NCBI GenBank assembly: GCA_016490735.1
Contig: JAEMWC010000289.1
Location: forward strand, 161,001 to 225,000
Source of the DNA: Pachyseris speciosa
Lineage: Eukaryota; Cnidaria; Anthozoa; Scleractinia; Pachyseridae
Reading direction: 5' to 3'
DNA length: 64,000 bases
Shown here: one piece after another, positions 10,413 through 21,460 of the stretch
How the letters are laid out: each line of letters starts with the position of its first letter
Numbering within the stretch: the stretch's first letter is position 1
Translations under genes and position numbers: made by a program
Notes under the pieces: generated by a model
Seen by the model: only the letters and a program-made list of their open reading frames with translations
Told to the model about the DNA's origin: nothing
Database searches by the model: none

Positions 10413-10627
10413 TTAGTGTTTGTGTTTCCGTCGTTATACAGGCCATCTCTCCCAGAATTTTTAGAATGGGTGTTAAGAACACTTCCTTCGATGTGTCAGC
10501 TTTAAGAGTTAAGAACCATTAGAAAGATACATGACATGCTGGTAAGGGTGCAACATGTTGTCCATCATCAGTATACCTGTAATTTCCTTATTTATTACCT
10601 TATGATAACGTTTTTATATCTCAGTAC

Positions 10628-10879
10628 CTATTACTTTGACTGTAAATGTGCAAGCAGCCTTATTTCCTGATTGGTCCATTGCAGTGTATGTTATTACGTG
10701 ATTTCCCTGACTGAACCTTTGAGGTGATTGGTAGTTTGATGTCACTTTAGGTATTAATCCTGAGTTGTCAGTAGCAACCGGATTGGTCCAGTTCACTAAC
10801 GCTGAAAACGTCCCTTTCTCTGCATAGGACAGTAACGCACTTCTGGTGCATGATGCACCGAACGATGGGCGCTGAAAAT
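10628..10879 (-). CDS. HYR exon, cassette type H2
   Basis: A 252-bp phase 1-1 exon with acceptor AG at 10,881-10,880 and donor GTACTG. It encodes an 84-residue HYR domain (Ig-like fold). Core motifs are VNWTNPVATDNSG, then QGNHVITYTAMDQSGNKA, then CTFTVKVIG at the end. It is intact. HYR domains sit between sushi modules in proteins involved in adhesion and matrix contacts. Confidence 0.85.
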
Positions 10880-11261
10880 CTAAAACAACAAAATCAAGCA
10901 GAGCGTATTAAGTTCGAAAAGGAAGATAATTGACCCATTAAAATTTACAGCTTTGTTTAAAATCATCCTCTCTGACCCCGGCGCCACACGCGATATGTTC
11001 TAAAATAAGTATAATATTAGAGATCGACAATCGAATCGTCAAGAAAACTGGATAAAAAAATAAGAATAAATAAAATAAGATAAATCAACAAGTAAATCAG
11101 TTCAATGGAGAAATGAATGGATATATGGATGAACAGATGACCGACTGACAGAACGACTAAATAGAGTAAATATATCAATCAACCCATGCTACGTGGACGG
11201 TGTATTTTCGCGTGAGTTTCGGGGACATTGACCATTGTATATGTAAGCAGATATTTTTTAC

Positions 11262-11465
11262 CTATGCAGGTCACATTTCTGATGTATTCACTCCAAGAGC
11301 CATTTTCAAGGCAGGACACTTTTGACGGACCTTCCAGTCGGTAATGATTTGTAACATTGCACTTCAAAAAGCAATCTGTATTGTAATCTACACCAGACTG
11401 GTTCTTGCACGAGGAAGGAAATACCGTTCCTTGAGCGGGCGGCTTGATGACTGAACACTTAACGA
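11262..11465 (-). CDS. Sushi (CCP) exon, cassette type D
   Basis: A 204-bp phase 1-1 exon with acceptor AG at 11,467-11,466 and donor GTAAAA. The 68-residue sushi module starts VKCSVIKPPAQGTV, includes NQSGVDYNTDC and a Cys three residues on, and ends NGSWSEYIRNVTCIG. Asn-X-Ser/Thr sites suggest glycosylation. It is the most diverged of the four type D copies (SVIKPPAQ against PPIKPPSH elsewhere). Confidence 0.85.
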
Positions 11466-11639
11466 CTGAAAAAAGGGAAATAACATTAAGCAGCCTAGAA
11501 AAGTACCACATTAAATAACCATAAACAGAATGTAAGGGGAAAATTTCGAAGATCTGGGAGGAGATAAGGAAACTGTAGGGGTGAGGAGATTGGAGGCAAG
11601 AAATAAGGGAACCTATCAAATGGCTTTGTAAATATTTGT

Positions 11640-12092
11640 GATTATGTCTCAGAACCTAAAAGATTTACTCCTTTGGTACACTCCTGGATCAAATGATGAC
11701 CAACCACCATGTTTAGTTCATACCCATATGGCGTCAAACGTCGCTTCAACTCCAACTGTTTATTCTCAGAACAAGTGAAAAGGAGATTGAAGAAAAGTTA
11801 CCCCTATCTTGTTTATCTCCTTCCTTAGAATAATAAAAACGTAGGTTAAGAAATAATCTAAAAACATCCATATAAAATTTACGTACAAGTTATGACTCCT
11901 GAGTTCAAACCACTTCCAATTTTCTTTCTTTGTTACCTAAGGCCCGCTTTCCTTTTAACGTGAGCCACAGATACTCGAGATATATTATGTTTAGTATTAT
12001 ACTTCTAAATGATTTTTTCTCAGATCTATACTCGGTTTTTGTTCTTCAATAAGCTCCGGTTATTTTAACAGGTAACGTTCTTTCATTCTTAC
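11640..12092. other. Intron, no feature seen
   Basis: Intron between cassette exons D and C. No element boundary or coding signal was recognised. Confidence 0.5.
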
Positions 12093-12272
12093 TGTTGCAT
12101 GTCGTTGCGTTGCCTGACCATGTCCCGTCTGATTCACATGACCGAACACTTGACCCAAGCTGTCTGTATCCCAGATTACAAGAGAGAGAGGCCTGGGAAC
12201 CAAATGACGAACCACATGAAAGAGAGGCTATGGCGCCGTTGATTGGAGGCTGGAGGCGTGGACAAGATTTTT
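12093..12272 (-). CDS. Sushi (CCP) exon, cassette type C
   Basis: A 180-bp phase 1-1 exon with acceptor AG at 12,274-12,273 and donor GTAAGA. The 60-residue module has KSCPRLQPPINGAI, CGSSFGSQASLSC, GYRQLGSSVRSCESDG and TWSGNATTC. It is intact and paralogous to 37,714-37,893. Confidence 0.85.
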
Positions 12273-12386
12273 CTGTGAATAACAAAAATAATTCAAGGTA
12301 GATAACTAAGAAAATGTCGTATTTTTTAGGTCCAGTCATTCTTATGTCTGTTTACAAGTCAAATCAAAATATGGAAAGCGTCATAC

Positions 12387-12635
12387 TTGCGACCTGCACT
12401 ATGAAGCTACAGTTTGCTGTGTTTCCCTCGTCATCTCTTGCCGAATAATGAACATTGTACAGACCGAGGCTTAAGTTGGCAGGAGGACGCACAGCAGGGT
12501 AGCTGATGATTACGTGATCAGAGTTATCAGTCACTGTTGGTTCATTCCAAGAGACTTGACCGTAGCTTGAACATTTAGAAAGATAAAACACCATGTTCCC
12601 GGGACAGCTGTTGTTGAATGAAGGAGGCATTTTGT
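12387..12635 (-). CDS. HYR exon, cassette type H1
   Basis: A 249-bp phase 1-1 exon with acceptor AG at 12,637-12,636 and donor GTATGA. It encodes an 83-residue HYR domain starting KMPPSFNNSCPGN, with VSWNEPTVTDNSDHV, LGLYNVHYSARDDEGNTA and CSFIVQVA. It is intact. It differs in sequence from H2, so the cassette carries two distinct HYR lineages. Confidence 0.85.
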
Positions 12636-12819
12636 CTGCAAATGACAGAAATATTTTACTCTCACACGATGCGTAATGTAGACAATGTAGTGTGCTGTTG
12701 CTGAAGCGGATTCGTAGTTAAGTTTTCCTTTAATTATTGTATTATGAGTACAGTTTATTGTAATAAAAATTTCTTCAAGTAAGAGGCTACTGTTAACAGC
12801 TGTTCGCAATTCTCCTCAC

Positions 12820-13011
12820 CTTTGCATATCGTGTCATTGTTTCCAGTCCACTCTCCGTGACTGCCACACACCCTAACGGAAGTACCCTCCAGAGAGTAAC
12901 CTTGTCTTTGGCAACTAAAGCTGCAGGACTGACCATACGTACTTCTTGACAGACATGAGGGAGGAGACACCACACCACTGGGGGGAGGATGGAGGGCGGT
13001 GCAGTTGACAA
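12820..13011 (-). CDS. Sushi (CCP) exon, cassette type B
   Basis: A 192-bp phase 1-1 exon, acceptor AG at 13,013-13,012, donor GTGAGG. The 64-residue module has VNCTALHPPPSGVV, SCLSRSTYGQSCSFSC, GYSLEGTSVRVC and EWTGNNDTICKG. The frame is intact here, unlike its paralogue at 38,461-38,660 where the proline-coding C run has expanded. Confidence 0.8.
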
Positions 13012-13177
13012 CTGTGTGTAAAAATTACAAATAATAAAAAGAAATATTTCTCAAAAAAGTTATTACAGTCTGTTTAACCCAATAGACTTGGACGCGGCGC
13101 ATTGACTCAGCTTACGTTTCTGCGCTGATTTTTAACAAAAACGGCGATGCTATATGTTAAGTGCGTTATTTCCTAAC

Positions 13178-13359
13178 CTTGACAAGACGTATCCAGTCCA
13201 CTCCAAGTCTCATTTTCCAGGCACCGCCGCGTTGACGAACCAGTCAGGTTGTAGCCAACTTTACACGAAAAAGTGCAAAGGGATCATATTCCAATAATGG
13301 ATCAGAGCACCATATTTTCAGGCCATTGGATGGAGTAGCAAGGGCGGCACACCTGATGG
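13178..13359 (-). pseudogene. Sushi exon, cassette type A, frameshifted
   Basis: This is the counterpart of 6,317-6,502 and 38,983-39,168 with both splice sites present (acceptor CACAG, donor GTTAGG). It is 182 bp instead of 186. A 4-bp loss near 13,280-13,290, next to several substitutions, shifts the frame inside the sushi module. It is either skipped (all neighbours are phase 1-1, so skipping is harmless) or a dead exon. Confidence 0.75.
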
Positions 13360-13668
13360 CTGTGAAGAACAAATCAAACGGCTCCTATGAGCCAACTCGT
13401 GCATGCAATGGGATTAGTTTTTCCGTATTTGCCATTTTTGGCACTTGAACGAAATATTGAGCACAAATCACTGGGAAGATGAAAGAACACCGTTTTGTTC
13501 GCGCTGAAAGTTACATTTGCATAACGTTTTCTTTTAGCGCACCTAACACCAAAATATTTTTTCTCTAAATCAAATCTATTTGAAACACATTGGGCCTTTT
13601 TTTTTCTTACCAATTCTTGACTAGTTATTTTGACTTTTCATAGGCTTTTCATAAGCCACTATCTATCC

Positions 13669-13817
13669 CACGACCGAGCTAGTGAGGGGCTTGGGGCTGT
13701 TGCGATTTGACGTCACAAACTGATTTACATCGCATTAAGTCTTTGTAAACGTGCATGCAAAGCAGTTTATGACGTCAAATCGAGAATTAGACCCACGCTC
13801 CTTCTGACTCGGTCGTG
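13669..13817. mobile_element. Palindromic MITE, about 149 bp
   Basis: It starts CACGACCGAG and ends CTCGGTCGTG, with imperfect inner complementarity. It contains two TGACGTCA sites (13,708-13,715 and 13,770-13,777). Same family as 21,461-21,609 and 25,084-25,232. Confidence 0.75.
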
Positions 13818-14667
13818 TACCCAATGAGCTTTCATTTTTTGCACGTTTTGAAGCCAATAAAAAAAGTCAAAAACTAGAAATAAAGGCGAAATGTTATTGG
13901 GACTGGTGCAAATATTTATTTTAAGCGCAAAAAATATTTTGGTATTAGGTGCACTTTAAAGTGGATATGAAGCGACAGTTGCCTTTCTTGTGAGTCTTGG
14001 GCAAGCGAGATTTTTAATTAATTAGTGACAATAGTTGGAATGCTTCAGAATAATGTTAATTCGTATTCAATTTAAACGTTCACCTTTTTCTGACAACAAA
14101 CCTCGGCTTCCCTCACTTACACCAGAGATCTTTTAGTTTCTACAAAAAGCGATAGGTTGTTTTTATCGGCGAGTTTGCGGATTTAAGTGGAAATGTATAG
14201 TTGTCATTAATGCAAATTTTTACGTATCGGCCGTCGATCATTTGAAATTCAGTTAAAGTGCATATGAAGCAAAATTTTTCATAGCTTGTTCGAAAGAGCT
14301 TTCAAAGTGATGAAGAACGGCGTTTATTTTATTGTGATAGCACTCTTGGTTGCCGAGTTATTCAAGATTTTGATTTATGCAAATTAGAGGACTTGTGACG
14401 TCACAAGGTGGACACAAAATGAAGCAAAATCACAATATAAGTCTACAGGGTTGAAATTTTGCAGGGTTGGTGTGCTGCCAGAACTACACATTTTGATAGT
14501 GGCGATAGTGGCAACATGCTCGTTTCCAAAGGATAAAATCAGAGTTTCCCTCCCCAAGAAGTGCAATTTGCTCTTGATGTTCATTCAGTGGGTGCGAGCG
14601 AATATGGTCATTACACAGCACAAGTATAGGAAAGTTTTTTCTAATTAAATCATTCCAAAGAGATGAA

Positions 14668-15551
14668 ATGGGAACTTTCATTATGTTAGATGTCTTGATC
14701 CAGGATTCCCTGTTTTTGCTGGTTAATATGTATTCGCCTACAAAGCAGTGTGAGCAGAGCCAATTTTTTGATAAAATTGCAAGTATCATAGAAGAGAAAA
14801 TGTTGCAATTAAATTATCAGATAATTTTAGGAGGGGACTTCAATGTTACGTTTGAACCCAACTTGGACTACTCAGGGGGAAAACCTTCTGTAAAAAAATT
14901 ATGTTAAGAGTCTCGAAGAAGTATGACTTGATTGATATTTGGAGAGTAAGAAATCCAACCAAAAAACTTTTCACTTGGAGACAGAGAAACCCTTTAATCC
15001 AAAGAAGACTTGATTTCTGGTTAATTAGTGACTCCCTGCAGGATGACATAAATAAGGCAGACATTATAACCGCAATTAAAAGTGACCACTCCGCGATAAC
15101 ACTAGATATTGATAGTATAAGTGACACAAGACACGGTCCATCTTTTTGGAAGTTTGATAATAGTCTTTTGGAAGATGAAGCATATTTCAAATTAATAACA
15201 GACCGAATTCCTATTTGGCTCACCGAAATTAATTATAATCAAGGTGTTAGAGTTCAGTGGGACTGGATAAAATATAACATACGGAAAGAGACTATGCAGT
15301 ATAGCAAGGTAAAAGCAAAGCAGCGCAGGGAAAGAATGAATCTGATTGAGAACAAATTGAAACAAGCTGAGGAACAAGTAGCTGAAACCCCAACTACAGC
15401 AAACCAAAATGAACTTGAAAACTTGAAGATAGAGTACAAAAAGGAATATGAATACATCACTAGAGGAGCAATCACTCGTTCACGTGCTTCCTGGTATGAA
15501 AAAGGTGAGAAAAACAGTAAGTACTTTCTAAACCTTGAAAGAAAAAAATAA
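14668..15551 (+). pseudogene. LINE endonuclease C-terminal half and linker
   Basis: An APE-type endonuclease fragment: LVNMYSPTKQ, then the catalytic-type motif ILGGDFNVTF, then (after a frameshift near 14,900) RRLDFWLISDSL and SDHSAITLDI, which match the C-terminal endonuclease blocks of L1/Tx1 elements. A Lys/Glu-rich helical linker follows (RASWYEKGEKNSKYFLNLE, the canonical lead-in to RT). The frame closes at a stop after an A-run at about 15,545. Confidence 0.85.
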
Positions 15552-16852
15552 GACAAAGAGCACGATCCGGAAAGTCGAACTCGCCAACGGTATTATAACG
15601 ACAAATCCTAAAAGAATCATGGATGAGTTGTACTCTTTCTATTCAGACCTTTATAGCGAGATAAATCAATCGGAAATCAACCGTTGTCCTTTCCTGGATT
15701 CCGAAAGCATACCAAAACTATCTCCAGAAATGCAGCGGCTTTGCGAAGGGGAACTGACCGTAGCTGAGTGTTGACCGTAGCTGAGTGTCAAAATAATAAG
15801 ACTCCTGGAAACGATGGTCTCGCTATCGAATTCTACACATGTTTCTGGCCCGTTCTTGGTGAAATGTTAGTAAAAAGCCTGAACTATTCTTATAAACATG
15901 GAGAACTTTCAATCTCACAAAAACAAGCAGTTATTGTCCTCATAGAGAAAAAAGATCGAGATCGACGGCAAATCAAAAACTGGAGACCAATCTCTCTTAT
16001 TAATGTTGATGTTAAAATAGGAACTAAAGCAATTGCTAAGAGACTAGAAAAGGTTTTACCAGAAATAATACACCACAACCAGAATGCTTACGTCAAGGGT
16101 AAAACAATTTTTGATGCAGTACGTACGATTGATGATATTATATCTCTGACAACTTCAAAGAACATAAGCTCTCTATTAGTAGCAATAGACTTTGAGAAAG
16201 CTTTCGATTCCGTTAACAAAAATTATCTTATCAGAGTCCTGCAGAAATTCAATTTCGGACCATCATTTATTACTTGGATTACTACCTTTTACTCGGATAT
16301 ATTTAGCAGTGTAATGAATAATGGTTTCGTGACTCAGCCCTTTAAACTCTCCCGAGGGGTTCGTCAAGGTGATCCTCTCTCTCCTTATCTTTTTATTCTT
16401 GTACTGGAAACACTAGCCATCAATATCAGAAATGATACAAAAATAATGATGATTGATTGATGATTTAACAGTTTTTCTTAAAGACAAGGAATCTTTTTAT
16501 CAGCTTTCCAATACCTTATACATATTTGGGGTGTTTTCTGGCTTGAAAGTGAACAAACAAAAGACAGAAGTTATGAATCTCGGTTCTGCGACAGTCACTG
16601 CAGAAAATTTAAATGTGGAACACATCTCTAAAGAAGTTAAAATCTTGGGGATACATTTCACTTACGATTATGCACTTTTTTTATAGATTAAATTTGGACT
16701 CCATCATCAAATCCTTAAAAAAGACTTTAAACAGTTGGAGCTGGAGGGGTCTCACACTGTTAGGTAAAATACAGATAATAAAAACCTTTGCCATTCCAAA
16801 AATTTTGTATCGTATGAGTCTCGTCTGCTCGAACAGAAATTTTATCAAACAT
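15535..16852 (+). pseudogene. LINE reverse transcriptase, frameshifted
   Basis: RT blocks are in order: KTPGNDGLAIEFY, NWRPISLINVDVKI, AIDFEKAFDSVN (motif A), SRGVRQGDPLSPYLF (motif B), then DDLTVFL (motif C, its FA lead-in lost together with the segment before it), then KVNKQKTEVM. A 17-bp tandem repeat around 15,757-15,783 (TGACCGTAGCTGAGTGT twice) shifts the frame. A stop lies at about 16,458 and another shift near 16,675. It cannot make active enzyme. Confidence 0.85.
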
Positions 16853-18406
16853 GATGCAACAATAAGAAAATAACTACTGTACATAATGAGAAATGTTAGT
16901 TGATAGCGAAACCACAGATAATGTATCAGAAAGTCAGGAAGGAAATAACATAGCCCGGAAAACTGTTGCGGTGGGGGCCGAATTAAAGTCATCGCAAAAC
17001 AAAAATGCAGGGTATGCAAAAACAGGAAACTTCTGGTTTCTGTTCAACAGGGTCACTGTATCACTAAACGCATGAAAAAGGCGAAAAAAGGCCCATTTCC
17101 ATTGAGAACCAAAACAAAACAAAAAAAATATTGCATTGACAGTAATACCGAGTGCATTGGACACACCTAAAATTTAGGCGGTCAAAGGGGTTGTACACTC
17201 ATACGATAACTGCAAGCAAACAATGAACAAAGACCACAGCCAGTATAACAAAGGCACACTTATGTACTGTGCAGACATGTGGCTAGGTAGATCAGCCAAC
17301 AAATGTTAAATGCCGTCAAGAACAGCCGTCAAGAACAGCAAATTACCGCCAACACAAGATAACAAAGCTGATAAATCGGCTATAAAAACACGGCTGGGCG
17401 TAAAAACATGCAGAAATATTACAAAGGAAATGGCTCAGTGATACAGAAAAAAAAAATCAAAACAAAGAGGACGAGCTCAGTGGCTGACCTTTGCATATAG
17501 ACGCAATGACTTTAAAACAGCCCCCCGTAAACTACGATACAATTTATAGTGCCCTTGCTTATTGAGGTGTACACCATCACGGCCAAGAAAAGTCTGAGTT
17601 GTGTTCCAAAAACATCGGTGCCCCCACAAAAAAGAGAAAGGGAGTGGCTCTAGGAATGTTTTCATATATATGGAGAGCGCGCGGACGCGCACATTGAAAG
17701 CCACCTGGTCAGCTCCCCGGTAAATGGTCTGGCAGACACAAATTACCTTAACGTTAAAGTGATCGTGCAGAAGACGCACTAGATCCTCCAAAGAAGACCC
17801 CACGACAAGTGGGTCAAGCCGGGAAAGATCATTTGTTCCCAACTGTAAGATCACAATGTCAGGAGCAAACGAAGCGACCACATGGAGGTCGTGCCGCATC
17901 GTTTTAGCTACAGTTCTTCCCCCGACACCATGCCATTGAAACATGGCAGCTTCATCTAACATAAATTGGTGGTTAACTTGGGAGGATGTGGCAACAAATT
18001 GTTCTGAGCGGCGGATAAAAGAATGGCCAAGGATCAATACCTTTGGCTTTGCCATGCCGCGAGCATTTACCGAGAGTCAGTCCCTTATTTAAAACGTTAT
18101 TGTTAATTCATATGACCACAATCCGGTAAAAGGCACAAGAAAGTAAATAAGACTTGCCTGAAAAGTTGTCTTTTTATCCAACAGGGATAATGGCCGTAAT
18201 GGTGCATGAAAGCAAGAGGGAATAGTTGTAAGCGTATCTTCTGTTTTATATTCACGGGCAACTACGCCCTTCAACGTAATTGGGTATAAAACCGTAATTT
18301 GTACCACGTGATAAACCACCATCGGATCAACAGATATGTGCGGATTAAGAGTATAATAGAGCATTCTATCGACATAAATAACATCATGCCCTAACATGAT
18401 GTTTGG
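16853..18406 (-). mobile_element. 1.55-kb insertion carrying an SGNH-hydrolase ORF
   Basis: It interrupts the LINE C-terminal domain and is flanked by the 13-bp direct repeat TTTTATCAAACAT (16,840-16,852 and 18,407-18,419). LINE coding resumes exactly after the right copy (NFIKH then INQILFNFIW). No terminal inverted repeats and no clear poly(A) are visible. A 13-bp duplication fits LINE-mediated insertion of an RNA copy, but the family is unknown to me. The only substantial ORF is on the minus strand. Confidence 0.75.
17477..18055 (-). CDS. SGNH/GDSL-type hydrolase-like protein, 192 aa
   Basis: The full-length frame starts at ATG 18,055. SGNH landmarks in order: GHSFIRR with the nucleophile-type Ser at residue 12, GVGGRT (Gly at 45-46), GTNDLS (residues 73-78, oxyanion Asn), and DGVHLNKQGH (Asp160, His163). 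All four blocks are complete, so an esterase or acyl-hydrolase fold is plausible. SGNH-like domains are known in ORF1 of some CR1-type LINEs, which would explain finding one in mobile DNA. There is no signal peptide. The open frame, in a decayed neighbourhood, suggests recent arrival. Confidence 0.75.
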   Translation of the reverse strand: MAKPKVLILGHSFIRRSEQFVATSSQVNHQFMLDEAAMFQWHGVGGRTVAKTMRHDLHVVASFAPDIVILQLGTNDLSRLDPLVVGSSLEDLVRLLHDHFNVKVICVCQTIYRGADQVAFNVRVRALSIYMKTFLEPLPFSFLWGHRCFWNTTQTFLGRDGVHLNKQGHYKLYRSLRGAVLKSLRLYAKVSH

Positions 18407-19608
18407 TTTTATCAAACATATCAATCAAATTTTATTCAACTTCATTTGGAAAGGTAAAGACAAAGTGAAGCGTGTTACCCTAATAAATGATGTGAATGAA
18501 GGAGGCTTAAAGATGCCTCATATTGACTCTATGATTGAAGCACAAAGAATCATGTGCATCCAAATATTTCTGGATAACACACCATGCTCTTGGAAGTGTA
18601 TTTTAAATTACTACCTCAACAAAGTTGGAGGCAGACTACTTTTTTATTGCAACTTCGAATACTCTAAATTGGCTATAGATATACCAAAGTACTACAAGGA
18701 GTGTTTGAAAGCTTGGTCTCTCTTGAAAAACTCCAATCCTTCTTTGGATGAAATAGTCAACCAACTAATCTGGAATAATAGGTTTATATGTATTGACAAC
18801 AAAACTCTTTTCTTTAGGACTTTGTAAAGTCGGAGATTTATGTGAGATTATTTGCACGAAGCCGCACACAACCGAATCTATGTTAAATGTGCTTGACTTA
18901 TTTTACTTAAAATCTCTTTATTATTCACTTCCACCAGGTTGGAAACAAGAAATTAACAGCAATGTGACTCAGGCAACAAATGAAACGATACCTTTCAATA
19001 TGTCTGCTCAGGCAGACCTATCCTCGAAGAAGATTGTAAATCTTCTTATTTCAAAGATATCTAAACCTCCAACCGCGAAAAAGAAGTTTGAAAATCAATA
19101 TGCCTCGGGAACAAATATTCTTGATTGGGAAACTATTTATACACTCCCTTTTAAATGTGCGCTTGATACAAAATTGCGAGAATTCCAGTATAAAATCCTG
19201 AATCAAATATTACCATTAAATACCTTTCTTTTCAAAATTGGTAAAACCGAGTCTCCTCTCTGTGGTTTTTGTCTTTGTAACGAAGAAAGTATGTCACACT
19301 TTTTCTTTGTGTGTACCGTGATACAAAGCTTTTGGAGTTCCATACGTCAGTTATTTGGGAATCATATAATTACTGAGAGTGAAGTAATTCTTGGCGTAAC
19401 TCATCAGTCGGAAGATGCCCTACTGTACAATCATCTGATTTTACTTTCAAAACAGTATATTTATAATTGCAAGCTAAATGGTTTGTTACCATCAAGAGCA
19501 GTGTTCTTAACCAAAGTGAAAGCAGTTTATGAATTGGAACATCGAATTGCTAAAGAGAAGAACAAACTCTCTTTCCATTATAAGAAATGGAACAGGCTCC
19601 TTTCCTAA
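18407..19608 (+). pseudogene. LINE RT C-terminal domain
   Basis: This continues the LINE ORF after the insertion: ILFNFIWKGKDKVKR, then GGLKMPHID, the thumb and post-RT region of L1/Tx1-type elements. After a frameshift near 18,820 comes a Cys-rich tail (SPLCGFCLCNEESMSHFFF), which is the CCHC-like end of such proteins. It terminates at 19,606-19,608. Confidence 0.8.
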
Positions 19609-20702
19609 GAACGTTACATCTCTTTTCCATCTTAATTTTAACAGAAATACTTTTTCTCTACCTGTCATTAGTACTGTAGAAAACAATAGCTTAAATCTAG
19701 AGAACGCCCCTTGCCCCTGTATGCTGTTGTTGTCAGGTGTTGCTTTATTGCATGTGTGTGTGTGCGTGCGTGCGTGCGTGCGTGTAGTCCTAGTGCTGAT
19801 GTATTCTATTTCTTTCTTGTAATCTTCTGTAATTTCTCTTTTCTTTGCAAATAAAAAAAATTTTTTGCCAAAAAAAAAAAAGTATAGGAAAGTCTGTTAG
19901 ACCCTGGAGCAATAAATAAGGCATTTTTCATTTGGGAAGGTAGAGGTCTAGTAACGAGTATGTTGCTTTGGTGACATCATAACCACTATCACAATGTGTA
20001 GTTCTGGCAGCACATCAATCCTGCAAAATTTTAACCCTATAGACTTAGTATTTGCACAGATATTCCATATTTTGTGATTTTACTTCATTTTGTACCCACC
20101 TTGTGACGTCACAAGTCCTCTAATTTGTATAAATCAAAATCTTGAATAACTCGGCAACCAAGAGTGCTATCACAATAAAATAAACGCCGTTCTTCATCAC
20201 TTTGAAAGCTCTTTCGAACAAGCTAATGAAAATGAAAACTGAATTTCAAATGATCGACGGCCAATACGTAAAAATTTGCATTAATGACAACTATACATTT
20301 CCACTTAAGTCCGCAAAACTCGCCGATAAAAACAACCTATCGCTTTTTGTAGAAACTAAAAGATCTCTGGTGTAAGTAAAGGAAGCCGAGGTTTGTTGTC
20401 AGAAAAAGGTGAACGTTTAAATTGAATACGAATTAACATCATTCTGAAGCATTCCAACTATTGTCACTAATTAATTAAAAATCTCGCTTGCCCAAGACTC
20501 ACAAGAAAGGCAACTGTAATAATAATATCCTAAATTTTTTTCGGTGCGCGCTTAAAAATAATGAATATATTGAGCAGAAACACGAAAAAAATTACTACAC
20601 AGGCAACATACCTCGCTAAAGAACGGTGCAAGTGAATTTCCTATTTGCAGACCTGAATCTCTGGCCTGAATCTCCGGGTGGGATACTAAAAAATTTTTAA
20701 TA

Positions 20703-21066
20703 CGGGGAGGCTCGGCCCCGAGGTCCGCCCCCTTACCCTTTTATATACCATTTTTGACAGAAAAGGTACCCCTTTCGTATACCTTCCATTGACAAATAGT
20801 ACCCCTTTCGTATACCTTCCATTGACAAATAGTACCCCTTTCGTATACCTAAAGCAGGAAGTCTTCTTGTCATTTCATGTAGCGTTCAATAAAGTAAAAC
20901 AGTACAGTCATAAGGTATGTCTGTTCGAAATATTTGAATGAAAGGTCCTTTTAAATACCTAAATGACAGATTTCCCTACCCTTTCATATACTTCGACCGT
21001 GAAATCCCTAACCTTTCATATACCTGCAGCGTGGAAAGGGTACCCCTTCCGGGCGGAGCCTCCCCG
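20703..21066. mobile_element. TA-flanked MITE with internal minisatellite, 364 bp
   Basis: The terminal inverted repeats CGGGGAGGCTC are flanked by TA at 20,701-20,702 and 21,067-21,068, as for Tc1/mariner-type insertions. Just inside the left end a 33-34 bp unit (TACCCCTTTCGTATACC core) is repeated about three times (20,767-20,850). Related CCTTTCATATACC motifs lie near the right end (20,980-21,030), a dense subterminal repeat array that could bind transposase. Confidence 0.75.
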
Positions 21067-21460
21067 TATAGGCCATAATAGGGAGTACCCCCTCACGGGG
21101 GATGGGGGGTGGGCGTGAATTTGGGGTGTCGAAGAGAACATAAAATAGTGATATCTCCGGTTCTGCAAGGCGCGCAGAGACGATTGAAACGATGAATACT
21201 CTATATTTGAGAGTGCATGTCCCTATGAAATTGTTGTTTTGAGCAAGCGACGCCGAGCTTGAATTTGTAGCTTCACACCAACAACAAAGAAGCCGTAAAA
21301 GGAACAGAATTGGAGAAATAATTCTGAGCCCTTTGTCAAAACACATTTTATGCAGACTGAGCGAAAGCAAAAATGGAAGTGCAACCAACCCTAACATACT
21401 TTTTCTCTTAAACAAATCTCTGCACCAGTTCGAAACGAATCGACATCTAGCTATCTGTCA

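Larger units (their letters stand above)
14636..19879 (+). mobile_element. L1/Tx1-like LINE, 5'-truncated, with poly(A) and target duplication
   Basis: The 14-bp duplication AAGTATAGGAAAGT lies at 14,622-14,635 and 19,880-19,893. The 3' end is an A-run (about 19,869-19,880) after AATAAA-like signals. The insert starts within the endonuclease domain, so the copy was born 5'-truncated. It has since suffered frameshifts and an internal insertion (16,853-18,406). A (TG)n/(CGTG)n run lies in its 3' UTR near 19,755-19,785. Confidence 0.9.
13975..20517. mobile_element. Long inverted-repeat (foldback) element split by a LINE
   Basis: Arms of about 555 bp (13,975-14,530 and 19,957-20,517) are inverted complements along their length, from ACAGTTGCCTTTCTTGTGAG inward to the GTGCTGCCAGAACTACACA region. 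Without the LINE the original element would be about 1.3 kb with a loop of about 170 bp. Each arm carries CTTGTGACGTCACAAG (around 14,393 and 20,101). I see no ORF of its own. Target duplication was not evident at the outer ends. Confidence 0.8.

Noticed and set aside
10553..10580. CTGATGATGGACAACATG on minus as a hammerhead core
   Set aside because: No GAAA and no stem II; chance match to CUGAUGA.
18089..18424. 111-codon minus frame upstream of the SGNH ORF
   Set aside because: Its first codons lie in the target duplication and LINE sequence, and it has no recognisable domain.
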